From Nitriliruptorales bacterium (GTDB taxonomy: Bacteria; Actinomycetota; Nitriliruptoria; Nitriliruptorales; Nitriliruptoraceae), in NCBI GenBank assembly GCA_024637135.1, contig JAGXFT010000054.1, positions 1 through 57,433 on the forward strand: DNA of 57,433 nucleotides, read 5' to 3'. The position numbers and the translations under genes were made by a program. Of this stretch, positions 48,596-57,358 are shown piece after piece; within the stretch, counting starts at the first letter, position 1; every line of letters starts with the position of its first letter. Below the pieces are notes generated by a model. The model worked only from the letters and a program-made list of their open reading frames with translations. It searched no databases and was not told the DNA's origin.

Positions 48596-48736
48596 TCACC
48601 GCCTCCTGGAGGATGGACGTCGTCGCGTTGCGGGCGTCGTGCTCGGGGTGTTCGACTGGCGTGGGGTCCGTGGCCGCGAACGACGTCCACGTCGGTTCGC
48701 GCCGCCCCGGGCTGGTCGACGCCCACACGGGTGGTG

Positions 48737-48742
48737 ATGCTA
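48737..48742 (-). promoter_or_regulatory. Possible -10 of the nuo operon
   Basis: On the minus strand, TAGCAT (48742 to 48737) fits TAnnnT. It would give a leader of about 135 bases before nuoA. It is the only such hexamer I find in the 270-bp region that points this way. Confidence 0.35.
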
Positions 48743-48831
48743 CCAGCGCCCCCGACCCCTGCCCCACGCCGGTTGGTGTGCCCCGCGTCCGCCGTGGTCG
48801 ACCTCGTTGGGCGGTCGCGAACAGCGCAATC

Positions 48832-48863
48832 CTGCAGTTCGCGCAAACTTGCAGTTCATGCAA
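48832..48863 (+). promoter_or_regulatory. Candidate TetR operator before the regulator gene
   Basis: Two 15-base elements, CTGCAGTTCGCGCAA (48832-48846) and TTGCAGTTCATGCAA (48849-48863), are 12/15 identical with a 17-base period. The second has perfect TTGCA and TGCAA arms. The last base is two before the regulator ATG, so binding would block the start of transcription or translation. This is the classic place for TetR autoregulation. Confidence 0.6.
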
Positions 48864-48865
48864 CA

Positions 48866-49537
48866 ATGAGCGGCGTGAACACCTCGCCAGCCTCCGCCGA
48901 CGACGACGACTCGCCCACCCCGGACGAGCCCCTCGGCCTGCGCGAACGCAAGCGTCGGGCCACCGAGGCCGCGCTGCGCCGGGCGGCGGTGGACCTGGCC
49001 AGCGAACAGGGATTCGACGCGATCACGATCGACGAGATCTGTCGCCGCGCGGGCGTGTCCCCACGCACCTTCTTCAACTACTTCCCCTCCAAGGAGGACG
49101 CGGTCCTGCAGGCCCGGCCGTCGCCGCCGACGGGCGACGACCTCGAGCGCTTCTGCGCGGGGGGGCCGTCCGGCGACCTGGTCACGGACCTCGCCACCAT
49201 GATGGGTGCCCACCTGGCCGCACGACTGCCGCCGGCGACGGACCTCGTCCGCCACCACCACCTGCTCCACAGCGACCCCCGACTCGAAGCGCACTTCCGC
49301 GCCGGACTCCGGGACTTGGAGGTCGGCATCGCCCGCGCGATCGCGACCCGGACGGACACCCCGGTCGAGGACCTGCCCGTCCAGGTGCTGTCGGCGGTCG
49401 CGTCGGGCGTGGTGCGCGTGGCGATGACCCGCTGGATCGCGGCGGGCGGCGACCTGCCCGTCCAGGCCGTCGTCGACGACACGTTCGACACGCTGCGACT
49501 CGGACTGGACGCCGACGCCCTGTTCGCCCCCGCGTAG
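48866..49537 (+). CDS. TetR-family transcriptional regulator of the ABC exporter
   Basis: The 223 residues start with a disordered acidic 20-residue leader, then an N-terminal helix-turn-helix (about 30-75: [21 protein letters not shown], then [24 protein letters not shown]), typical of TetR. The C-terminal helical domain is of the kind that senses small ligands; the ligand cannot be told. It is followed after 69 bp by an ABC ATPase and permease, a common arrangement for drug-responsive export. The direct repeat at its start is a likely operator. Confidence 0.9.
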   Translation: MSGVNTSPASADDDDSPTPDEPLGLRERKRRATEAALRRAAVDLASEQGFDAITIDEICRRAGVSPRTFFNYFPSKEDAVLQARPSPPTGDDLERFCAGGPSGDLVTDLATMMGAHLAARLPPATDLVRHHHLLHSDPRLEAHFRAGLRDLEVGIARAIATRTDTPVEDLPVQVLSAVASGVVRVAMTRWIAAGGDLPVQAVVDDTFDTLRLGLDADALFAPA

Positions 49538-49606
49538 CGCCACCGACCGGCGCCGCTCGCGCCGGCCACTCCCCACCTCTGCACCCGCCCCGAACCAGGA
49601 CGACTG

Positions 49607-50641
49607 ATGCCACCACCCGACCACTCCGCCGCCAGCCCCGACCCCATCGTGGACGCCCGCGGCATCGTCGTTCGCTTCGGCGACGTGACCGCCGTCGACG
49701 GCGTCGACCTGCAGGTGAGACGCGGCTCCATCTACGCCCTGCTGGGTCCCAACGGCGCGGGCAAGACGACCCTGATCCGTGTCCTGTCCACCCTGCTCAA
49801 GCCCGACGCGGGGGTCGCCATGGTCGCCGGCATCGACGTCGTCGCCGATCCACCCATGGCCCGCACGCGCATCGGGTTGGCTGGCCAGTTCGCGGCCGTG
49901 GACGAATACCAGACCGGACGTGAGAACGTCGAGATGATCGGTCGGCTCTACCGCCTGTCCCGCGCCGAGTCCCGGACCCGGACCAGCGAGATCCTCGAAC
50001 GGATCGGGCTGATGGAGGCCGCGGACCGTCGCGTGGGCACCTACTCCGGCGGCATGCGGCGGCGCCTCGACCTGGCCGCCTCGTTGATCGGGCGCCCGGA
50101 GGTCATGTTCCTCGACGAGCCGACGACCGGCATCGACCCGCGCAGTCGTGTCGGGGTGTGGGAACTGGTCCAGGACCTGGTGGCCGGTGGGACCACCGTG
50201 CTGTTGACCACCCAGTACCTGGAGGAGGCGGACCAGTTGGCCGACCGGGTCGGCGTGATCGATCGCGGTCGGATCATCACCGAGGGCACCGCCGACGAAC
50301 TCAAGGACACGATGGGTGGGACGATCGTGGAGGTCGAGCCACCGGCCGGTCGCCACGAGGAGTTCCGACGCGTCCTCGCGAGCGCGGTCGAGGGCGAGGT
50401 CACCTGGGATCCCCAGCGTGGCCACCTGCGCCTGCCCGCCGCCGAGGGTGCCGCCAGCCTGATGGCCGTCACCCGTGCCCTGGACGCCGCCGACCTCGTG
50501 CCCGACGACATCACCACCCACAAGCCGACCCTGGACGACGTGTTCCTGTCGCTGACCGAGGACGACGCCCCGGCGACGAACGCCGCCGACGACCCGGATC
50601 CCCAACGATCCCGCACCCGCGGGCGGAAGGCCCGCCGATGA
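49607..50641 (+). CDS. ABC-2 exporter ATPase (DrrA/CcmA type)
   Basis: The 344 residues have Walker A GPNGAGKTT (47-55), signature YSGGMRRRLDLA, Walker B VMFLDEPTTGIDP, and the DrrA-like tail with a C-terminal regulatory region after residue 240. This class powers export of antibiotics, lipids or other hydrophobic molecules. The stop overlaps the permease start (ATGA), so the two are co-translated. TetR control is likely from the gene order. Confidence 0.95.
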   Translation: MPPPDHSAASPDPIVDARGIVVRFGDVTAVDGVDLQVRRGSIYALLGPNGAGKTTLIRVLSTLLKPDAGVAMVAGIDVVADPPMARTRIGLAGQFAAVDEYQTGRENVEMIGRLYRLSRAESRTRTSEILERIGLMEAADRRVGTYSGGMRRRLDLAASLIGRPEVMFLDEPTTGIDPRSRVGVWELVQDLVAGGTTVLLTTQYLEEADQLADRVGVIDRGRIITEGTADELKDTMGGTIVEVEPPAGRHEEFRRVLASAVEGEVTWDPQRGHLRLPAAEGAASLMAVTRALDAADLVPDDITTHKPTLDDVFLSLTEDDAPATNAADDPDPQRSRTRGRKARR

Positions 50642-51480
50642 CCACCGCGACCGCACCCACCTCCGACACGGGACGGATCGGCCTCGCCGATGTCGTCAGC
50701 GACACGCTGGTCGTGACCCGTCGCGGGCTGATCCGCAACATCCGCCTGCCGCAACTGCTGGTGTTCGCCACCATCCAGCCGGTGATGTTCCTGCTGTTGT
50801 TCAACTACGTGTTCGGCGGGGTCATCGGCACCCAGATCCCACCCGCCGCCGGTGGCAAGTACATCAACTTCCTGATGCCCGGCCTGCTGGTGCAGATCGT
50901 GGTGTTCGGTGCCGGGCAGACGGCCATCGGGCTGACCGAGGACCTCAACAACGGGGTGATCGACCGGTTCCGCTCGCTGCCGATGGCGCGATCCGCCGTC
51001 CTGGCCGGCCGCACCATCGCCGACCTGGTGCGCAACGCCTTCGTGGTCAGCCTCATGCTGGTCGTCGCGTTCGCCATCGGCTTCCGCTACCAGTCGTCGT
51101 TCCTGGGGTTCCTCGGCGGGGTCGCGCTGGCCCTGGCCTTCGCGTTCACGCTGTCGTGGGTCATGGCCAGCATCGGCCTGCGGATCAAGAACCCCGAGGC
51201 CGTGCAGTCGGCGGTGTTCATCCCGGTCTTCCCGTTCGTGTTCGCCAGCTCGGTGTTCGTGCCGCCCGAGACCATGCCGAGCTGGCTGCGGGCCTTCGCC
51301 GACCACCAGCCGGTGACCATCATCGCCAACGCCATCCGGGGCCTGATGCTCGGCGAGGGCATCCTGCCCGCCGGCCAGACGGTCGCCGGCCAGACCCTGT
51401 TGGCGCTCGCCTGGATCGTGGGTCTGCTCGTCGTGTTCGCACCCCTGGCCGTCAGGCTCTACCGCCGCGCGGTAACCTGA
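50638..51480 (+). CDS. ABC-2 exporter permease (DrrB type)
   Basis: The 280 residues have six membrane helices, with the ABC-2 pattern GLIRNIRLPQLLVFATIQPVMF at the start and FVFASSVFVPPETMPSWLRAFADHQPVT near the end, the latter typical of daunorubicin-resistance permeases. It forms the pore with the ATPase 49607-50641. The start interlocks with the ATPase stop by 4 bp. Confidence 0.94.
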   Translation: MTTATAPTSDTGRIGLADVVSDTLVVTRRGLIRNIRLPQLLVFATIQPVMFLLLFNYVFGGVIGTQIPPAAGGKYINFLMPGLLVQIVVFGAGQTAIGLTEDLNNGVIDRFRSLPMARSAVLAGRTIADLVRNAFVVSLMLVVAFAIGFRYQSSFLGFLGGVALALAFAFTLSWVMASIGLRIKNPEAVQSAVFIPVFPFVFASSVFVPPETMPSWLRAFADHQPVTIIANAIRGLMLGEGILPAGQTVAGQTLLALAWIVGLLVVFAPLAVRLYRRAVT

Positions 51481-51609
51481 TTCGTACCCCGAGGCCAGGG
51501 GACGTTCGGACAGGATCCAACTGTTCGTCCGTGGGGGGGCCTCTAGCGTCGACACCGCCATCCGTCAGACGCCGCGCGACGCTCGATGCGTCGCCCAAGA
51601 AGGTTCACC

Positions 51610-52161
51610 GTGCAGATCCTCCGTCCCTCCGTCCGTCCCGTCATGTCCCCACGCTGGTTGTCGTTGCTGGTCCTGCTCGCCATGGTGGCAGTCGGCCTGG
51701 TGGCCCCCCCGGCACAGGCCTCACGCGTCCCCGCCGAGTTGGCCGCGTCCTCGGCCGATGCCCAGGCCGATGCCCCGCTGGCCACCACGATCAAGTGGTC
51801 CAAGGGTGGCTACAAGCGTGGGAACCAGGCCTGGACCAACCGTGTCCGTACCGATCGTGGCCTGCGACCGCTGACCGTGCAGTCCTGCCTCGACCGTCGC
51901 GCCGAGCAGTGGGCCTACCGGCTGGCCGCACGCAACAAGTTCAGCCACCAGGACCTGGGCAGCGTGCTCCGGGACTGCAACCTCAACGGCGTCTCCGAGA
52001 ACCTCGCCCTGGGCTACAAGACCTCCCGGTCGACGATCCGGGCCTGGATGCGCTCCTCCGGGCACCGCGCCAACCTGCTCCAGTCCCGCAACCGGAAGAT
52101 GGGCGTCGGCATCTACAAGGGGCCCCGCGGCTACGTGGTCGTCCAGTTGATGGGTTGGTGA
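51610..52161 (+). CDS. Secreted CAP-family protein (YkwD/SCP-like)
   Basis: The 183 residues include an N-terminal signal peptide (cleavage near AQA-SR, about 36). The rest is a small CAP/SCP-like domain: an N-terminal helix with NRVRTDRGL, then RAEQWAYRLA, FSHQDLG, GVSENLALG, and W-M-R-S-S-G-H-R-A-N-L. The GENxA, SGHRxNL pattern marks the YkwD type of bacterial CAP proteins. Function in bacteria is unclear; some CAP proteins are cell-wall associated. GTG 51610 has AAGAAGG six bases before it; an in-frame ATG at 51586 is the alternative. TAGCGT at 51544-51549 may be its -10. Confidence 0.85.
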   Translation: MQILRPSVRPVMSPRWLSLLVLLAMVAVGLVAPPAQASRVPAELAASSADAQADAPLATTIKWSKGGYKRGNQAWTNRVRTDRGLRPLTVQSCLDRRAEQWAYRLAARNKFSHQDLGSVLRDCNLNGVSENLALGYKTSRSTIRAWMRSSGHRANLLQSRNRKMGVGIYKGPRGYVVVQLMGW

Positions 52162-52213
52162 GGTTCGACTCGCGCCCGTGATGGGCGTCGGCGTGTGACC
52201 TCGCCTGTCCTCG

Positions 52214-52264
52214 CCTGTCCTCGTTCCTCGGACAGGTTTGCAGAACTCGCTCCGCTCGTTCTGC
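52214..52264. terminator. Double hairpin between convergent CAP and ung genes
   Basis: CCTGTCC (52214-52220) pairs with GGACAGG (52230-52236), and GCAGAAC (52240-52246) with GTTCTGC (52258-52264). Both lie between two gene ends that face each other, so a bidirectional terminator is likely. Confidence 0.6.
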
Positions 52265-52274
52265 GGCCTCAACG

Positions 52275-52946
52275 TCAGGACGGGAGCTGCCATTCGACCG
52301 GCTCCCCGCCCTGGGCGGCGAGGGCGGCGTTCGCACGGCTGAAGGGGCGTGAGCCGAAGAAGCCGCGGTGCGCCGACAGTGGTGACGGGTGCGTGGACTC
52401 GATCCGGGGGGTGTCGCCCAGGCGGGCCGCCAGGTTGCGGGCGTCACGGCCCCACAGGATTGCCACCAGCGGGCGGTCGCGGGCCACCAACGCGTCGATG
52501 ACGGCGTCGGTGATCGGTTCCCAGCCCTTGCCCCGGTGCGACGCCGAGGCACCCGGTCTGACCGTCAACGACCGGTTCAGCAGGCAGACACCCTGCTCGA
52601 CCCAGGGCGTGAGGTCGCCGGTGGCAGGACGGGGATGGCCGAGGTCGTCGACGTACTCGGTGAAGATGTTGGCCAACGACTTCGGGATCGGGCGCACGTC
52701 CGGCGCCGCCGCGAAGCACAGCCCGATCGGGTGGCCGGGCGTCGGATAGGGATCCTGGCCCACGATCAGCGCCTTGACGTCGTCCAGCGGCATCCGCAGT
52801 GCCGCGAACACGTCCTCACCCGCGGGCAGGAACGGCCGACCGGCGGCCTGTTCGGCCCGCAGCCAGTCCCCCATCGCCGCGATGTCGTCGGCCACCGGGT
52901 CCAGTGCCTCGACCCAGCCTGCCCCGACCATGTCCGCCAGTGCCAT
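52275..52946 (-). CDS. ung: Uracil-DNA glycosylase (family 1)
   Basis: Ung removes uracil from DNA to start base-excision repair. The 223 residues have the catalytic [11 protein letters not shown] (Asp65), where the usual PYH is PYP as in mycobacterial Ung, and the C-terminal [13 protein letters not shown] (His186). No oddity in length. TATCGT on the minus strand (52993 to 52988) is a possible -10, 42 bases upstream. Confidence 0.96.
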   Translation of the reverse strand: MALADMVGAGWVEALDPVADDIAAMGDWLRAEQAAGRPFLPAGEDVFAALRMPLDDVKALIVGQDPYPTPGHPIGLCFAAAPDVRPIPKSLANIFTEYVDDLGHPRPATGDLTPWVEQGVCLLNRSLTVRPGASASHRGKGWEPITDAVIDALVARDRPLVAILWGRDARNLAARLGDTPRIESTHPSPLSAHRGFFGSRPFSRANAALAAQGGEPVEWQLPS

Positions 52947-53083
52947 GTCGCCCCTCCCACTCCGTCACGTGGTCCGGTCACCAACCGACGATAGGACCAC
53001 CGCGGGGGTGTCCGGCGTTGTCAAGGGTCCGGTCGGTCAGGGAGCACCGGCACGCCCGGACGCGATCCCCGCAGGGCCGGCCG

Positions 53084-53089
53084 TAGGCT
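53084..53089 (+). promoter_or_regulatory. Possible -10 of pepN
   Basis: TAGGCT fits TAnnnT, 22 bases before the pepN ATG. A GAGAGG and AGGC between them may serve as a Shine-Dalgarno. It lies in the 165-bp region divergent from ung. Confidence 0.35.
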
Positions 53090-53111
53090 CGCCGCACACG
53101 AGAGGCAGGCG

Positions 53112-55781
53112 ATGGGTGCGGGGACGAACACGGGAACGGCGAACCTGGGCCGCGACGAGACGAGGGCCCGGTCGGCGGCGGTGGCGATGGTCGACCAACG
53201 GGTTGCACTCGACCTGTCGGGTGCGCCCGACTCCGGACAGGCGACGTTCCGCTCGACGTCGACGGTCCGGTTCACCACCACGGACGACTCGACCTGGCTC
53301 GACCTGCTCGCACCACGCCTGCACGAGGTGTCCGTGAACGGCACCACGCTCGACCCGGCGGCCCGCCACGACGGTGCACGGCTCCACCTCACCGACCTGG
53401 TCGCCGACGGCACCACGGTCAACGAGGTGGTGGTCGTCGCCGACTGCGCCTACAGCCGCTCGGGCGAGGGGATGCACCGGTTCGTGGACCCCGTGGATGA
53501 CGCCACCTACCTCTACACCCAGTGCGAACCGGCGGACGCCCGACGGGTGTTCGCCTGTTTCGAACAACCCGACCTGCGGACCCCGTTCTCCTTCGACGTG
53601 ACCGCGCCGAGCGGGTGGCAGGTCCGGTCCAACTCCACCGGCACCCCGACCGCCGGCGACGACGGGACGACCCGGTGGGACTTCGCCCCGACCCGGCCGA
53701 TCGCGACATACATCACCTGCGTGGTGGCCGGGCCGTACCACGCCGTCACCGACCACTGGTCCGGGACCGCCCGGGACGGCACCGCGATCGACGTGCCGCT
53801 GGCCCTGTTGTGCCGGGCGTCGCTGGCTGACGCGCTGGACGCCGACGAGATCCTGACGATCACGAAGCAGGGGTTGGCGTTCTTCCACGAGGTGTTCGAC
53901 CAGCCGTACCCGTTCGGGCGCTACGACCAGGCGTTCGTGCCCGAGTACAACCTGGGCGCGATGGAGAACCCGGGGCTGGTCACCCACACCGAGTCGTTCG
54001 TGTTCCAGTCGGCCGTCACCGATGCGGAACGGGCCTCGCGCGCCAGCACGATCCTGCACGAGATGGCCCACATGTGGTTCGGCGACCTGGTCACGATGGC
54101 CTGGTGGGACGACCTGTGGTTGAAGGAGTCGTTCGCGGACTACATGGGGACCCTGGCGTCGGCCGAGGCGACCCGGTTCGCCGATGCGTGGACGTCGTTC
54201 GCCCAGGGCCGCAAGGCATGGGCGTACCGCGCCGACCAGTTGCCCACGACCCACCCGATCGTGGCCGACATCACCGACCTCGAGGCCGCCAAGCTCAACT
54301 TCGACGGCATCACCTATGCCAAGGGCGCGAGCGTGCTCAAGCAGTTGGTCGCGTGGGTCGGCCGTGACGCCTTCTTCGCCGGCGCCAACCGCTACTTCGC
54401 CGACCATGCATGGGCCAACACCACGCTGGAGGACTTCCTGGTCGCGCTGGAATCGACGTCGGGACGGGACCTGCGGGCGTGGTCGCGGGACTGGCTGGAG
54501 ACCGCCGGCACGTCGACCCTGCACGTGGAGGTGGACGACGATCTCGACGCCGACGCGGCGACAGGGGCGGGTGCGGTGGTGACGGGCGCGCGCCTGGTCC
54601 AGGACGCGATCGACCCGGCGACCGGGCGCGCCATCACCCGACCCCACCGGGTCGCGGTCGGGGGCTACGACCTGGTGGACGGGGCCCTGGTCCGCACGGT
54701 CCGGACCGAGGTCGACCTGCGCGGCCGATCGGTCGACCTCGCCGACCTGGTCGGCCGCGCCCGCCCCGCCCTGCTGGTGGCCAACGACGACGACCTGACC
54801 TATGCGAAGGTGGTGCTGGACGAGCGGTCGCTGACGGCCGTGCGCGGGTCGCTGGGGTCGCTGGCCGAAGCGCTGCCGCGCGCCCTGGTGTGGTCCGCAC
54901 TGTGGAACGCCACCCGCGACGCGCGTCTCCCGGCCGAGGACTTCGTCGACGTCGTGGCACGACACGGACCGGCCGAGACCCATCCCGGCGTGCTGGCCGC
55001 ACTGCACGCCCAGGTCCGGTCGGCGATCGCCCACCACGCGCCCGCGTCGCTGCGGGCCGGACTGACCGACCGCATGTGGGAGGTGGGCGCGGCCGCGGCG
55101 TCGTCAGCCCCGGCCGGGAGCGACCGCCAGTTGGCGTGGCTGCGACTGGCGGTGTCGACCGGCGGTGGCCAGCCGGACTGGTTGCGGGGGTTGCTGGTCG
55201 GACGCAGCGTCCCGGTCGGCGTGACCTTCGACACCGACCTGCGCTGGTCGACCTGGATCGAACTGGCCGCGTGCGACCAGGCCGACGACGACGCCCTGGC
55301 GGCGGAACTGGCGCGCGAGGACCGCGCCCAGACCCGTCGGTTCCACCGGACTGCCCGTGCCGCCCGGCCGACCGACGCCGCCAAGGACCAGGCGTGGGTG
55401 GCCGTGGCCACCGTCGACGACCTCCCCAACGAGGTCGTCGACGCCGTGCTGGCGGGGTGGGGACGTAGCGACCAGCGCCACCTCACCGCCCGGTTCGAGG
55501 ACGCCTACCTCGGCCACTTGGTCGACTGGTGGGCCACCCGCACCATCGAGAGCGCCCGCCGGATCGTCCGCGGACTGTTCCCGCCCGCTCGCGATGCTGC
55601 TGTCGGCGACGACCCGGCCGACCACCCCACGGTCGTGGCCGTCGACGGCTGGCTGGCCGACCACGCCCACGCGCCGCCCGCCCTTCGACGTCTGGTGGTG
55701 GAGGGCCGCGACGACCTGGTGCGGTCGCTGACGTCCCAGTCCGCCGCCCCGGATCCGACCCCGGACGGCACACCCCGCTGA
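53112..55781 (+). CDS. pepN: Aminopeptidase N (M1 family)
   Basis: PepN removes N-terminal residues from peptides in the cytoplasm. The 889 residues contain GAMEN (282-286), the substrate-binding motif, and HEMAH (316-320) with the third zinc ligand Glu339 18 residues on (WLKESFADY; note ES in place of the usual EG). It has the actinobacterial length and an ERAP1-like C-terminal helical half. This canonical M1 spacing (x18) is a useful contrast to the two 22-29 kb proteins (x14). Confidence 0.96.
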   Translation: MGAGTNTGTANLGRDETRARSAAVAMVDQRVALDLSGAPDSGQATFRSTSTVRFTTTDDSTWLDLLAPRLHEVSVNGTTLDPAARHDGARLHLTDLVADGTTVNEVVVVADCAYSRSGEGMHRFVDPVDDATYLYTQCEPADARRVFACFEQPDLRTPFSFDVTAPSGWQVRSNSTGTPTAGDDGTTRWDFAPTRPIATYITCVVAGPYHAVTDHWSGTARDGTAIDVPLALLCRASLADALDADEILTITKQGLAFFHEVFDQPYPFGRYDQAFVPEYNLGAMENPGLVTHTESFVFQSAVTDAERASRASTILHEMAHMWFGDLVTMAWWDDLWLKESFADYMGTLASAEATRFADAWTSFAQGRKAWAYRADQLPTTHPIVADITDLEAAKLNFDGITYAKGASVLKQLVAWVGRDAFFAGANRYFADHAWANTTLEDFLVALESTSGRDLRAWSRDWLETAGTSTLHVEVDDDLDADAATGAGAVVTGARLVQDAIDPATGRAITRPHRVAVGGYDLVDGALVRTVRTEVDLRGRSVDLADLVGRARPALLVANDDDLTYAKVVLDERSLTAVRGSLGSLAEALPRALVWSALWNATRDARLPAEDFVDVVARHGPAETHPGVLAALHAQVRSAIAHHAPASLRAGLTDRMWEVGAAAASSAPAGSDRQLAWLRLAVSTGGGQPDWLRGLLVGRSVPVGVTFDTDLRWSTWIELAACDQADDDALAAELAREDRAQTRRFHRTARAARPTDAAKDQAWVAVATVDDLPNEVVDAVLAGWGRSDQRHLTARFEDAYLGHLVDWWATRTIESARRIVRGLFPPARDAAVGDDPADHPTVVAVDGWLADHAHAPPALRRLVVEGRDDLVRSLTSQSAAPDPTPDGTPR

Positions 55782-56118
55782 TCCGCTGCCACCCGAGCAA
55801 GGCCCTTCCACCGGGACACCACCCGGGCCGAGAGGCACCACCATCACCGGCTCGGACACGCGAGGCCCTTCCACCCGGACACCACCCCGGTCGAACGGCC
55901 CACCACCACCCAACCCGAGCAAGGCCCTTCCACCGGGACACCACCCCGGTCGAGAGGCGCGACCACCACCGCCTCGGACACGCGAGGCCCTTCCACCCGG
56001 ACACCACCCCGGTCGAACGGCCCACCACCAGGGTGGTCGGGGGTCTGGGACAGTCCGGTCGGGTGGTTCCGTACGGTGGGATGGCCCCGCCGTCCCGGAT
56101 CGCACCCAGGAGCCGCCC
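55782..56118. other. 337-bp intergenic region holding a tandem repeat
   Basis: The space between pepN and the monooxygenase gene is filled, from about 55797 to 56030, by the tandem repeat described next. At its end TACGGT (about 56071-56076) is a possible -10 for the following gene. No protein or RNA gene is supported. Confidence 0.6.
55797..56030. repeat. Tandem array of four 59-63-bp half-units, higher-order period 122 bp
   Basis: Four half-units begin with AGGCCCTTCC at 55800, 55863, 55922 and 55985. Units 1 and 3 are alike and units 2 and 4 are alike, giving a 122-bp period. The stretch 55851-55908 is repeated without change at 55973-56030 (58 bp). Units can form a short stem around ACACCAC (ACCGGG with CCCGGT in unit 3). 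It is a minisatellite-like array; role as terminator, binding cluster or neutral repeat is open. Confidence 0.85.
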
Positions 56119-56442
56119 ATGATCTTCATCACCGCGATGTTCGCCGTCCGTCCCGAGTCCGCCGACGACTGGCCCGAGATCACGGGCCCGTTCACCGAGG
56201 CGACCCGTGCCGAGCCCGGGTGCCTGTGGTTCGAGTGGTCTCGCAGCCTCGACGACCCCGACACCTACGTCCTGGTCGAGGCCTTCCGGGACGGCGACGC
56301 CGGCGGGGCACACGTCCAGTCCGACCACTTCCGCCAGGCCCAGCAGGACCTCCCGCCGCACCTGTCGGCCACGCCCCGCATCGTGAGCCAGGAGGTGGAC
56401 CAGGGCGGCTGGTCCGAACTGGGTGAGATGGCCGTCGAATGA
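56119..56442 (+). CDS. Antibiotic biosynthesis monooxygenase (ABM) family protein
   Basis: The 107 residues are one ABM ferredoxin-like domain: MIFITAMFAVRPE at the start, FTEATRAEPGCLWFEWSRS in the middle, and a HVQSDHFRQ segment near 66-74 that is common to quinol monooxygenase-like YgiN proteins. These act without a cofactor on quinols or polyketides; the substrate here is unknown. Confidence 0.85.
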   Translation: MIFITAMFAVRPESADDWPEITGPFTEATRAEPGCLWFEWSRSLDDPDTYVLVEAFRDGDAGGAHVQSDHFRQAQQDLPPHLSATPRIVSQEVDQGGWSELGEMAVE

Positions 56443-56468
56443 TCGAGGCGGTCCCGTCCGCGACCGCC

Positions 56469-56474
56469 TAGCGT
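56469..56474 (+). promoter_or_regulatory. Possible -10 of the PH-like protein gene
   Basis: TAGCGT fits TAnnnT and ends about 30 bases before the ATG at 56504. The same hexamer in the same context CTAGCGTCG is found before the ZIP and CAP genes. Confidence 0.35.
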
Positions 56475-56503
56475 CGTCACCCGGCCGACGACAGGTGGAT
56501 GGC

Positions 56504-56761
56504 ATGGCCTACGAGATCAAGGAAGAGGGCCGCAACGGGTCCGTCGAGGTCGACGGGACCATGATCGTGCGGACCTTCGAGCGCACGCTGGGCAAGGACG
56601 ACGTCCAACGCATCCCGCTGTCGCAGGTGACCGGGGTCGAGGTGGACAACAAGAACATGCGCAGTGACCTGTTGACCCTGCGGGTCGGCCCGGACTCCTA
56701 CACCTGGAAGATGCCCGAGGCCGAGGCGTTCGCCAGCGAGGTCCTGGCCTCGATGGGCTGA
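56504..56761 (+). CDS. Small PH-like protein of unknown function
   Basis: The 85-residue product reads MAYEIKEEGRNGSVEVDG, then a strand-rich centre with QRIPLSQVTGVEVDN and a terminal helix (EAEAFASEVLASMG). This layout (seven strands and one helix) resembles bacterial PH-like or DUF4429-like domains, but no signature decides. The ATG was chosen because coding look begins there; a longer frame to 56423 overlaps the end of the preceding gene. AGGTGG six bases upstream serves as ribosome site. Confidence 0.65.
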   Translation: MAYEIKEEGRNGSVEVDGTMIVRTFERTLGKDDVQRIPLSQVTGVEVDNKNMRSDLLTLRVGPDSYTWKMPEAEAFASEVLASMG

Positions 56762-56803
56762 GCGAGGCCCGCCCCCTGCGCGTGGCGTGGTGTGACGGCC
56801 AGG

Positions 56804-57358
56804 TCATCCGCCCGTCGGGTCCAGCTCGGCGACCAGGCGCGGGTGGAGTCGGGCCATGAGGTGCGTGTCGACGTACACGCCGTCACGGAACACCGAGGCG
56901 CGGCGCGTCCCCTCGAGCTCGAATCCGAAGCGGTGGTAGAGGGCCAGCGCGGGGCCGTTGTCGGGGTACACCTCCAACTCGACCCGGGTCACCTGCAGCC
57001 AGGCATCGCACAGGTCCATGGCGGCCTCCATCAGCGCGGTGCCGACGCCCCGGCCGGCCCAGTCGTCGTGCACGGTCATGCCCAGGCTGGCCACGTGCCG
57101 ACGGCGGGGAGGCGAGGGCACGACCAGCCCGAGGTTGCCGATCGGCCGGCCGTCGCCGTCGCCGATGCACGCCACCAGCAACCGGAAGCCGTCGGGCAGT
57201 TCGCCCATCTGTCCCGTCCACTCGGCGACCGACGGGAACGGCAGGTGCAGGGTCCCGGCCAGCGCCCGCGGTTGCGACATGATGTCCTGGAGCGCCGCTG
57301 CGTCGCTGGGCTCGGCGTGGCGAACCACCACCTCGATCGGTTCTCGACTCGCAACCAT
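56804..57358 (-). CDS. GNAT-family N-acetyltransferase
   Basis: GNAT enzymes move an acetyl group from acetyl-CoA to an amine. The 184 residues show the acetyl-CoA loop DDWAGRGVGTALMEAAMD (R/Q-x-x-G-x-G/A form) near 110-127 and the C-terminal LEVYPDNGPALALYHRFGFELEGTRR, typical of the phosphinothricin/RimJ-like members. The ATG at 57358 has GGAGGAA just before it. It converges on the PH-like gene. Confidence 0.92.
   Translation of the reverse strand: MVASREPIEVVVRHAEPSDAAALQDIMSQPRALAGTLHLPFPSVAEWTGQMGELPDGFRLLVACIGDGDGRPIGNLGLVVPSPPRRRHVASLGMTVHDDWAGRGVGTALMEAAMDLCDAWLQVTRVELEVYPDNGPALALYHRFGFELEGTRRASVFRDGVYVDTHLMARLHPRLVAELDPTGG

Noticed and set aside
52240-52264. The GCAGAAC/GTTCTGC hairpin as a small RNA gene
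   Set aside because: No promoter is visible and the place between two converging gene ends is better explained by termination.
55797-56030. The tandem repeat as a CRISPR array
   Set aside because: Units are contiguous with no unique spacers of constant length, alternate in two types, and no cas gene is near.
55104-56264. An open frame on the minus strand through the tandem repeat, giving a Gly/Pro/Val repeat protein
   Set aside because: It runs antisense into pepN and depends on the GC-rich repeat; it has no start signal or other coding sign.
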